A stretch of DNA of 16,530 nucleotides from an uncultured Eggerthellaceae bacterium (GTDB taxonomy: Bacteria > Actinomycetota > Coriobacteriia > Coriobacteriales > Eggerthellaceae), in NCBI GenBank assembly GCA_934648845.1, contig CAKUFS010000033.1:1-16530 (forward strand). Direction: 5' to 3'. Each line of letters opens with the position of its first letter. Position 1 is the stretch's first letter. The position numbers and the translations under genes were made by a program. Of this stretch, positions 1-5,158 are shown one piece after another. The notes under the pieces were generated by a model that was given only the letters and a program-made list of their open reading frames with translations, was not told the origin of the DNA and did not search any database.

Positions 1-18
1 AGGTGGAATTCCGTTAAG

Positions 19-42
19 AAAACGTGCCAGTGGCACGTTTTT
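19..42. terminator. Intrinsic terminator hairpin
   Basis: An 8-bp perfect stem (aacgtgcc at 21-28, ggcacgtt at 32-39) with a 3-base loop is extended by A-T pairs and ends in a T run. The A run on the other side would let it work on the minus strand too. The gene it serves lies left of the window. Confidence 0.7.
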
Positions 43-107
43 AGGAATTCGCCCGACCGAGCTTGCGAGGGAGGGGTCGGCCTTCGCCGCAGGCGAAGCC
101 GGAATCC

Positions 108-173
108 CTCTTCCTCCGCCAGAAATGATAAAAGGTCGTTCTAACGAACGACCTTTTTTGCTGCCGCTGCGCG
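108..173 (+). repeat. tRNA-Ser 3'-end-like fragment plus terminator, copy 1
   Basis: The 15 bases at 108-122 (ctcttcctccgccag with an extra c ahead of it in the T-stem position) match the acceptor arm, discriminator G and CCA of a serine tRNA; the bases just upstream (gaatccctc, 102-110) look like the end of a T arm. The rest of a tRNA is missing: no matching 5' acceptor strand lies within 100 bases upstream. A terminator follows directly. The same block recurs at 313-378, with the fragment identical and the terminator stem identical. I read it as a relic of tRNA duplication or of integration at a tRNA-Ser 3' end; the tRNA assignment is an inference from the terminal bases. Confidence 0.5.
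130..159. terminator. Intrinsic terminator hairpin, repeat copy 1
   Basis: A perfect 8-bp stem (ggtcgttc 134-141, gaacgacc 146-153) with loop taac has an A run on the left and six T on the right, so it could act in both directions. It lies 12 bases after the tRNA-Ser-like CCA. Confidence 0.8.
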
Positions 174-312
174 CAGGCTGGGCGGGCACCTAGGCGCTTG
201 CCGCTTCGCTCGTCGGGCTCTGCGCGTATGGACATACGCTTGGCCCTCCGCCGCACCTATCTGCTCCGCCAATCCCGCGCTCGCTGTCTTTCCACGGGCG
301 ACCTGTGTTTTG

Positions 313-378
313 CTCTTCCTCCGCCAGGTAATCGAAAGGTCGTTCTGACGAACGACCTTTTTTCTTGCCGCTGTGCGG
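313..378 (+). repeat. tRNA-Ser 3'-end-like fragment plus terminator, copy 2
   Basis: This is the second copy of the block at 108-173, offset by about 205 bases. The fragment at 313-327 is identical to 108-122, the terminator stem is identical, and ccgctg follows the T run in both. Upstream of the fragment the two copies do not resemble each other, so the shared unit begins inside what would be the tRNA T or acceptor arm, as expected for an attachment-site-type duplication. Confidence 0.5.
334..363. terminator. Intrinsic terminator hairpin, repeat copy 2
   Basis: A perfect 8-bp stem (ggtcgttc 338-345, gaacgacc 350-357) with loop tgac is flanked by AAA and a run of six T. It has the same stem as the terminator at 130-159, with one loop base changed. 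Confidence 0.8.
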
Positions 379-408
379 GGTTTTGGTGACTTGGTACTTT
401 GCGAAATT

Positions 409-645
409 CATGTTGTTGAAAAAACGCTTCCAAATTCGAAGTTGTGATAGGTTGGAAGTAGGTGGAAGGCTCAAATGAGGGCAATTTTCGGGTATATGGA
501 TGATAATGAAAAATGGTCTTTATAAAATACCAGTTCAAAACTATTCTTTATTGAAGTAGATTTTGTTTTCCAATTGAATTAGAAGCTTGACCTACTTCCA
601 ACCTGCATCAACTTCGAATTTGCCCCTATTTTTTTTAACAACATG
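409..645. repeat. AT-rich element bounded by long inverted repeats
   Basis: The arms at 431-462 and 591-622 are inverted copies, 28 of 32 bases matching with all four mismatches in the middle. The match resumes further out as catgttgtt at 409-417 and aacaacatg at 637-645. A smaller hairpin (514-532, tggt...acca, loop ata) sits almost exactly at the centre. The interior is clearly AT-richer than the flanking sequence and has no convincing ORF. It could be a MITE-like mobile remnant, a structured RNA or a protein-binding palindrome. I see no clear target-site duplication, so the mobile interpretation is open. No second copy occurs in this window. Confidence 0.55.
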
Positions 646-694
646 GTCTTGAATCACCGGTTTGGGATTATTTTCGGAGGGGAGGATCAAGACA

Positions 695-760
695 ATGCGG
701 ACTGAGGCTATTTGTTGCGGACATCCAAAATCAAATCAATGGAAAAGAATAAGGGAATAG
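695..760 (+). CDS. Possible 21-residue small protein or leader peptide
   Basis: An ATG at 695 follows a strong purine-rich Shine-Dalgarno stretch (ggaggggagg, 676-685) at 9 bases and opens a 21-codon frame ending in TAG at 758-760. The peptide begins MRTEAICCGHPK, contains a Cys-Cys pair and is basic at its C-terminal end (KRIRE). No clear promoter is visible; the inverted-repeat element ends 50 bases upstream. No larger gene follows on this strand, only the terminator of the minus-strand gene. It could be a stand-alone small protein or a chance ORF behind a chance ribosome binding site. Confidence 0.25.
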   Translation: MRTEAICCGHPKSNQWKRIRE

Positions 761-778
761 TTGCGGCGTTCTGATTCT

Positions 779-808
779 AAAAAGCCGCACCCTATATGGG
801 ACGCGGCT
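779..808 (-). terminator. Intrinsic terminator for the minus-strand gene at 886-1170
   Basis: Read on the minus strand, the stem agccgc/gcggct with an inner ccc/ggg stem and loop atata is followed by a run of five T. It lies about 78 bases past the stop codon of the small membrane protein gene. Confidence 0.75.
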
Positions 809-885
809 GCAATTCTTAATTTCTTGCGGCTCCGCTCTTGTAACGTCGCGCGGTTCCAGTTGAAATCGCGCACGGCAGATGCACG

Positions 886-1170
886 TCAGTATCCCTCGGA
901 GGGTTTCGCCTCATCGCCAGGAGCGGTCTTGTCGGGAATCGCCGCCTCTTGCTTTTCCCTCTTGGGAAGGTAGATGGCAATAAGCAGCGTTGCAAAGAAC
1001 GAGATGTACGTGACTAGGAAGAACACCCAGAAGCTGTAACCCTTCTTATAGGCGAAGTAGGCAATCGCATAGGGGATGACGCCCAGTAAGATGAACCATA
1101 TCAGGATGTTCTGAAGATTCATGGGGTCAAAGAGAAATCCGAGGTCGAACAGTCCGTTGATACCGATCAT
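886..1170 (-). CDS. Small two-helix membrane protein, unknown function
   Basis: This 94-residue protein has two predicted membrane segments, at about residues 20-41 (ILIWFILLGVIPYAIAYFAY) and 47-68, with a short basic turn (KKGYS) between them. The soluble C-terminal tail of about 25 residues is charged and rich in K, E, P and A. The start at 1170 is supported by a strong Shine-Dalgarno (aaggaggt) 5 bases upstream. The arrangement resembles the phospholipase D nuclease N-terminal (PLDc_N) type of short membrane protein, but I see no diagnostic motif. It is read in the same direction as the CDF transporter gene, 147 bases downstream of it, and has its own terminator. A possible -10 (TATGAT, 1210-1215 on the minus strand) suggests its own promoter. 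Function unknown. Confidence 0.75.
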   Translation of the reverse strand: MIGINGLFDLGFLFDPMNLQNILIWFILLGVIPYAIAYFAYKKGYSFWVFFLVTYISFFATLLIAIYLPKREKQEAAIPDKTAPGDEAKPSEGY

Positions 1171-1317
1171 GAGCGTACCTCCTTCGAATATGAATTGATC
1201 CTCTACCTCATCATACTCCGTTATTCTGAGAAAGTCTCACTCGTTTTTATGCGAATTGCAACTGAGTTATCCATTTTTTGCATAAGGGCATTTCTATGTA
1301 TTTTGCGGGGGAAATAT

Positions 1318-2475
1318 TTATCCACGGTCGATTTTGATAACGCAGAAATACTGCGGGAATTTCTCGGACACATGCTGGGAGATCATGGTTTTCAGTTCAT
1401 CTTCGTCAATTTCAACCGCATAAGGCTCGTAGCAATCGAAAATCACATTGGTGCGGTTCTCACCAGGAACAATACGTAAATCATGGATGCTCAGGCGCGG
1501 GTCAATCTGTGCTACGTCTTCCGAAATCCATTTACGCAACTTGCTCACGCGCGCATCGCTTGTCACAATGGGGTCAAGATGGATGACTACCGCAAGGCCC
1601 TCGTTTTTCAAAAAGTCCTGCTCGATGGCATCAATAAGTTCGTGGCTCGTTAAAATGTCAACGGACGAATCGACCTCCGCGTGAATGCTTGCGAACACGC
1701 GACCGGGGCCGTAATCGTGCACAATCAAATCATGGATGCCCAGAATGCCATCGTAAGAAAGCATCTTGTTCTCGATAAGCTTTATGGTTTCGGGATCGGC
1801 AGGCTTGCCCAAAAGGGGATCGATCGCATCGCGAACCAGCTCTACGCCGCTCCACAAAATGAACGCTGCCACCGCAAGACCAACCCATCCATCCAGCTCA
1901 AACCCGGTAAAGTACGAAACACCCGCCGCCGCTAGAACCGCTGCTGTGGTTATCACGTCGTTGCGGGAGTCCACCGATGCCGCTGCCAGCACGCCCGAGT
2001 CGATCTCTTTTCCGACCTGCGCGTTGAACAACATCATCCACAGCTTCGCTGCAATGGAAAGAAGCAGAACCGCTACCAACACAGCGCTGTATTCCACGGG
2101 CGCGGGGTTCAACAGCTTTTCAATGCTTCCGCGCGCCAGTTCCACGCCCACGACCAGCACCAATACAGCAACAGATAATCCTGCCAGGTACTCGTAACGT
2201 CCGTGTCCGTAGGGGTGCCCCGCGTCGGCGGGCTTGCTCGCCAGCTTGAAGCCCAGAAGGCTGATGACATTCGACGCCGCGTCAGACAGGTTATTCACGG
2301 CGTCGGCAACAATGGAAATGGAACCTGCAGCAAGGCCAATGACCGCTTTTGCCGCGCACAGCAGCGTGTTCAGCGCAATGCCCACAACGCTCGCGCGCAT
2401 TCCAACGGCCTGGCGCCCTTTCGTGGTGGCCGCGGCTTCCTTGTTTCCGACTATTTTATTCACCGAGAACAGCAT
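1318..2475 (-). CDS. Cation diffusion facilitator transporter, Mn-type signature
   Basis: A CDF-family exporter of 385 residues from the chosen start; it would exchange cytoplasmic divalent metal for protons across the inner membrane. Six membrane helices fill about residues 25-215, followed by the cytoplasmic metal-binding domain. The metal site has N61xxxD65 in helix 2 and D169xxxD173 in helix 5. Zinc CDFs usually have HxxxD here, while N/DxxxD and DxxxD occur in manganese CDFs such as MntE, so Mn(II) export is the better guess. The family's HPYGHGR loop motif lies at about 87-93. The C-terminus runs about 80 residues beyond a minimal CDF, probably a second soluble domain. The ATG at 2475 has an AAAGGA ribosome site 5 bases upstream; the ATG at 2508 has none and overlaps a possible -10 (TACAAT, 2507-2512), so I reject it. 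Confidence 0.9.
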   Translation of the reverse strand: MLFSVNKIVGNKEAAATTKGRQAVGMRASVVGIALNTLLCAAKAVIGLAAGSISIVADAVNNLSDAASNVISLLGFKLASKPADAGHPYGHGRYEYLAGLSVAVLVLVVGVELARGSIEKLLNPAPVEYSAVLVAVLLLSIAAKLWMMLFNAQVGKEIDSGVLAAASVDSRNDVITTAAVLAAAGVSYFTGFELDGWVGLAVAAFILWSGVELVRDAIDPLLGKPADPETIKLIENKMLSYDGILGIHDLIVHDYGPGRVFASIHAEVDSSVDILTSHELIDAIEQDFLKNEGLAVVIHLDPIVTSDARVSKLRKWISEDVAQIDPRLSIHDLRIVPGENRTNVIFDCYEPYAVEIDEDELKTMISQHVSEKFPQYFCVIKIDRG

Positions 2476-2623
2476 GGTGATCCTTTCAAAGACGTCTTTG
2501 TTAGCCATTGTATGACAGTTTCAAAAGAACCTCGCTGTTTTTTACGCTTTAACGTACAATGGTTATTCTTGGAGCGGGGAAGCTTCAAAGCACGAAATAA
2601 ATGAAACCGAGAAAGGATTTCTT

Positions 2624-3091
2624 ATGGCAGAAGAAGAGATCTTGGAGGAAGAGGACGTTGTTATCTCCGACATGCTGGAGCAAATCCTGTTGTTTGCCGT
2701 GCAGGAGGCGAAAGAGCGTCTAGCTGAAGAAGGGGAATGCGCTCCTTTTGCTGCAACGTTGGTGCGCGATTTGATGTATTTCGATTCCATTGTTGGTGAA
2801 ACGCCTGATGAGATGTACGAGAAGGCAGAAGAGCTGATTTCTGGCCTTGACGGCATTACGGGTTATGCGTTCTGCTACGATGGTTGGATGGATGACGAGC
2901 AGACCGATGCCATTATTGCTGAAGGTGGCCTGCCGGGCGATGAAGTTGGCGTTGCGATTGGCTGCCCTTACACGGTGGACGAAGACGGCAACTACACGTT
3001 TGACGAGGAAGTGCTGTTCTTGGGTGATGCTCCGAACTATGCCATCAACCTTGAGCCAGCGGAAGACTGGACGCCCGAAGAAGAAGAGTAG
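2624..3091 (+). CDS. Extremely acidic protein, unknown function
   Basis: This 155-residue soluble protein has about 45 Asp/Glu (29 E, 16 D) against only 4 Lys/Arg, giving a net charge near -41. Acidic clusters mark both ends (AEEEILEEED and PEEEE). The middle looks folded: an amphipathic helix at about residues 15-37, a hydrophobic strand-like stretch (EVGVAIGCPYTV) and aromatics. Three cysteines are spread out and form no metal motif. The start is supported by AGAAAGGA 6 bases upstream. It is divergent from the CDF gene and is followed by its own strong terminator. Candidate roles are metal binding, nucleic-acid mimicry or partnership with a basic protein, but none is demonstrated by motif. 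I do not recognise the family. Confidence 0.85.
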   Translation: MAEEEILEEEDVVISDMLEQILLFAVQEAKERLAEEGECAPFAATLVRDLMYFDSIVGETPDEMYEKAEELISGLDGITGYAFCYDGWMDDEQTDAIIAEGGLPGDEVGVAIGCPYTVDEDGNYTFDEEVLFLGDAPNYAINLEPAEDWTPEEEE

Positions 3092-3197
3092 TCCCGCGCG
3101 CCCGCTGCGGCCTTTCGGTTCCTCGCTGCGAACTGAGCGCGATCGATGCTCGTGCAGTGAATGGCTGCGTTGGACAATTAAAGTATCAAATAGGTAG

Positions 3198-3226
3198 CCC
3201 CGCTGAAGCAATTCGGCGGGGTTTTT
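3198..3226 (+). terminator. Intrinsic terminator after the acidic-protein gene
   Basis: The stem ccccgctgaa / ttcggcgggg (10 pairs, one G-T), loop gcaa, is followed by five T. It closes the 2624-3091 unit about 105 bases past its stop codon and isolates the S6 operon from upstream transcription. Confidence 0.9.
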
Positions 3227-3241
3227 CGTGCAATTTTGCAT

Positions 3242-3302
3242 TTTGTAGCTTTTTGTAGACGGATTGATAGCGTTTTGACCCGATTTGATGGCTTTTTGTT
3301 AG
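3242..3302 (+). promoter_or_regulatory. Helically phased TTTGWYRG repeat array upstream of rpsF
   Basis: Six copies of an asymmetric 8-mer start at 3242, 3252, 3263, 3274, 3284 and 3295, that is every 10-11 bases, on one face of the helix. The best pair is TTTGATGGCTTTTTGTTAG at 3284-3302. The array starts 16 bases after the upstream terminator and ends 45 bases before the rpsF -35 box, where an upstream activator site or a curved UP-like region would sit. A matching array precedes the prepilin peptidase gene (15783-15889). Tandem 11-bp direct repeats are typical of OmpR/PhoB-type response regulators, but which protein binds here is unknown. Confidence 0.7.
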
Positions 3303-3347
3303 AACGTGAAGGTATGGTGAATCTACCAAAGTTCAGAAAAATGCAGC

Positions 3348-3376
3348 TTGAACGGCAGATTCTAATTTGCTAAAAT
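3348..3376 (+). promoter_or_regulatory. Sigma-70-type promoter of the rpsF operon
   Basis: The -35 TTGAAC (3348-3353) and -10 TAAAAT (3371-3376) are separated by exactly 17 bases. Transcription would start near 3383, giving a leader of about 65 bases that contains the 3392-3423 hairpin. Confidence 0.8.
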
Positions 3377-3391
3377 AGTTAGGCTAATCCT

Positions 3392-3425
3392 GCTTCGGGG
3401 GTTTTGCCTTTGTCGCCCGAAGCCG
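3392..3425 (+). promoter_or_regulatory. rpsF leader hairpin, possible S6:S18 autoregulatory site
   Basis: A perfect 8-bp stem (gcttcggg 3392-3399, cccgaagc 3416-3423) encloses a 16-base loop; its 3' side runs into CCG (3423-3425), 24 bases before the rpsF start. Many bacteria control this operon by an S6:S18 complex binding a leader hairpin with an exposed CCG. The position and the CCG fit, but I cannot confirm the full consensus. Confidence 0.4.
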
Positions 3426-3448
3426 TACAGTCCAAAGGAGGTGAGCTG

Positions 3449-3742
3449 ATGAAGGCTTATGAACTGCTGTTTTTTGTCGCACCGAATATCGACGAAGAAT
3501 CCCGTCTTGCAGCAATGAAGCGTGTTGAGAACACCATCGCAGAAGGCAATGGTGTGATTGATACCGTCACTGACTGGGGCAAGCGTAAACTTGCTTACGA
3601 GATTAACGGCCAGACCGAGGGTGAATATACTCTCGTCGATTTTCATGCAAATCCCGCTAGCATTGCTGAACTGAATCGCGTTCTGCGCATCACCGACGCT
3701 ATTGAGCGTCACATGATCGTGGCCCGCGCTGATCGCGACTAG
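3449..3742 (+). CDS. rpsF: 30S ribosomal protein S6
   Basis: S6 of 97 residues, normal family length, which binds 16S rRNA as a pair with S18 in the platform of the small subunit. The N-terminal MKAYELLFFVAPN and the WGKRKLAYEI segment (about residues 43-52) are characteristic of the family. The protein has the beta-alpha-beta-beta-alpha-beta layout and a short C-terminus (HMIVARADRD). I chose ATG 3449 because of a near-perfect Shine-Dalgarno (aaaggaggtgag) just upstream; the longer frame from 3404 would add 15 non-homologous residues inside the leader. It is the first gene of the rpsF-ssb-rpsR-rplI unit, with 44 bases to ssb. Regulation is probably through the promoter at 3348, the phased repeat array and the leader hairpin. 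Confidence 0.97.
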   Translation: MKAYELLFFVAPNIDEESRLAAMKRVENTIAEGNGVIDTVTDWGKRKLAYEINGQTEGEYTLVDFHANPASIAELNRVLRITDAIERHMIVARADRD

Positions 3743-3786
3743 TGATTGATTAGGTGAAATTTCACCAAGCATGAAAAGAGGAAGAC

Positions 3787-4239
3787 ATGAGCATTAACAG
3801 AGTAATCATCAGTGGTAATTTAACGCGCGATCCTGAGCTTCGCAACACGGCTGGTGGCGTTTCTATTCTTGGTTTCGGCGTGGCGGTCAACGATCGTCGT
3901 CGCAACGCCCAAACAGGTGAATGGGAAGACTATCCGAACTACATTGACTGCACCATGTTCGGTGCACGTGCGGAAAGCCTTTCTCGCATTCTGACCAAGG
4001 GCATGAAGGTCTCCATTGAAGGAAAACTTCGCTGGAGCCAGTGGGAGAAGAAGGACACGGGCGAAAAGCGCAGCAAGATTGAAGTGATTGTGGATGAACT
4101 GGAGTTCATGAGCAGTCGCAACGGCGGCGGTGCTGGTGATTATAGCAATGGCGGTTCGCGTTCGTATGGCGCTGCTCCTGTTGCTGCCCCTTCTGTGAGT
4201 GCTGAATCTTCCATTTACGATGAAGATATTCCATTCTAA
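3787..4239 (+). CDS. ssb: Single-stranded DNA-binding protein
   Basis: SSB of 150 residues, which coats single-stranded DNA during replication, repair and recombination. The N-terminal OB fold spans about residues 1-110 (MSINRVIISGNLTRDPELR, YIDCTMFGARAE, GKLRWSQWEKKDTGEKRS). A Gly/Ser/Ala-rich flexible linker follows, then the acidic interaction tip DEDIPF at 145-150, which docks replication and repair partners. The ribosome site is AGAGGAAG just before the ATG. It sits between the two partner ribosomal protein genes, the usual bacterial arrangement, so it is co-transcribed with them. In some Firmicutes this operon also belongs to the competence regulon, which is relevant to the phased repeats upstream. 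Confidence 0.98.
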   Translation: MSINRVIISGNLTRDPELRNTAGGVSILGFGVAVNDRRRNAQTGEWEDYPNYIDCTMFGARAESLSRILTKGMKVSIEGKLRWSQWEKKDTGEKRSKIEVIVDELEFMSSRNGGGAGDYSNGGSRSYGAAPVAAPSVSAESSIYDEDIPF

Positions 4240-4260
4240 AGAAACGAAAGAGGTTTGAAT

Positions 4261-4524
4261 ATGGCCGATTATTCAAAGCAGCCTCGTCGTAAATACTGCC
4301 AGTTCTGCAAGGACGACACGCAGTTTATCGACTATAAGGATACGCAGTTGCTGCGTAAATTTGTTACCGATCGTGGCAAAATCAAGCCGCGTCGCGTGAC
4401 GGGTTGCTGCACCCAGCATCAGAAGGACGTTGCCAATGCCGTAAAGCGTTCTCGTGAAATGGCATTGATGGCTTACGTGGTTCCCGCAATCAGCGGTCGT
4501 GGCGATCGCCGCAAGCGCGATTAA
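4261..4524 (+). CDS. rpsR: 30S ribosomal protein S18, zinc-binding form
   Basis: S18 of 87 residues, which binds 16S rRNA next to S6. The core IDYKDTQLLRKFVTDRGKI and KPRRVTGC are typical of the family. Cysteines C13, C16, C50 (with C49) and H53 form the zinc-ribbon pattern of the C+ type of S18, whose zinc-free paralogue many actinobacteria keep for zinc starvation. ATG 4261 is preferred because AAAGAGG lies 7 bases upstream; the in-frame TTG at 4255 is too close to that site. There are 21 bases from ssb and 12 to rplI. The C-terminal tail (GRGDRRKRD) is strongly basic, as expected for RNA contact. Confidence 0.97.
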   Translation: MADYSKQPRRKYCQFCKDDTQFIDYKDTQLLRKFVTDRGKIKPRRVTGCCTQHQKDVANAVKRSREMALMAYVVPAISGRGDRRKRD

Positions 4525-4536
4525 GAAGGAGGAACC

Positions 4537-5049
4537 ATGAAAGTTATTTTGACGACTGAAGTTCAGGGTAAGGGCGGCGAAGGCGACGTTATTGAAGTCG
4601 CTCGTGGTTTCGCTAACAACTACCTGATCCCCCAGGGATTTGCTATTCTGGCTACTCCGGGCAACCTGAAGCAGCTGGAACAGCGCAAGAAGAACATTGC
4701 AAAGCGTGAAGAGAAGCGCGTTGCTGAAGCAGCCGAGCTGAAGGCTAAGCTGGAAGCAGCTCCTGTTTTCGTGGCAGCCCAGGTTGGCGACGAAGGCCAG
4801 CTGTTCGGTTCTGTTACTTCTACCATGATCGCCGAAGCTGCAGCCGCTAAGTTCGGCATTGAGCTTGACAAGCGTCGCGTTGAGCTGAAGGCTCCTATCA
4901 AGACCGCTGGCGAGTTCGAAGTTGCCGTTTCTCTGTACCGCACCGCTAAGGCGACTCTGAAGGTGCTGGTTGGTGCAGAAGAGCCCGTAGCTGCTGAAGA
5001 GCCTGCTGCAGAAGCTGCGCCCGAGGCTGAGGAAGTTGCAGCTGAGTAA
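4537..5049 (+). CDS. rplI: 50S ribosomal protein L9
   Basis: L9 of 170 residues; it binds 23S rRNA near the L1 stalk and helps keep the reading frame. The N-terminal domain (MKVILTTEVQGKGGEGDVIEV, ending about residue 50 with NNYLIPQGFA) is followed by the long connecting helix (about 45-75) and the C-terminal domain (about 76-148). The last 22 residues are an Ala/Glu tail (EEPVAAEEPAAEAAPEAEE) beyond the usual end, making the protein about 20 residues longer than the common 148-150. A strong GGAGG site precedes the ATG. It is the last gene of the operon; the terminator at 5088-5122 follows. Confidence 0.97.
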   Translation: MKVILTTEVQGKGGEGDVIEVARGFANNYLIPQGFAILATPGNLKQLEQRKKNIAKREEKRVAEAAELKAKLEAAPVFVAAQVGDEGQLFGSVTSTMIAEAAAAKFGIELDKRRVELKAPIKTAGEFEVAVSLYRTAKATLKVLVGAEEPVAAEEPAAEAAPEAEEVAAE

Positions 5050-5087
5050 CATAAAGCTGTAAACCTTCGCGAGCTTATCGCAAATTG

Positions 5088-5122
5088 AAGAGTCCCTGCT
5101 CAGGCGAGCTAGGGACTCTTTT
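5088..5122 (+). terminator. Intrinsic terminator after rplI
   Basis: A long stem (agagtccct 5089-5097, agggactct 5111-5119), topped by gctc/gagc around the loop aggc, is followed by a T run. It separates the ribosomal unit from dnaB, which lies 36 bases further on; no clear dnaB promoter is visible after it, so dnaB may depend partly on read-through. Confidence 0.9.
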
Positions 5123-5158
5123 GCAAGTAAGACCCTTTTATGAGAATGGGAGAACGAT

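Noticed and set aside
32..121. A complete tRNA-Ser gene ending at CCA 121
   Set aside because: The 5' acceptor strand GGAGGAA, the anticodon arm and the TTCGAAT T-loop are all absent; only the last roughly 15-20 bases fit.
1265..1327. Two DnaA-box-like sequences (TTATCCATT near 1266 and TTATCCACG at 1319) as a sign of a replication origin
   Set aside because: Only two sites, imperfect, one overlapping the end of the CDF gene, with no AT-rich unwinding region or dnaA nearby.
3242..3302. CRISPR-like array
   Set aside because: Units are only 8 bases and spaced at 10-11 bases, with no unique spacers of 26-40 bases and no cas genes.
5123..5158. Separate promoter for dnaB just after the rplI terminator
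   Set aside because: TTGCAA at 5121-5126 has no -10 at acceptable spacing; the stretch is too short for a full promoter.
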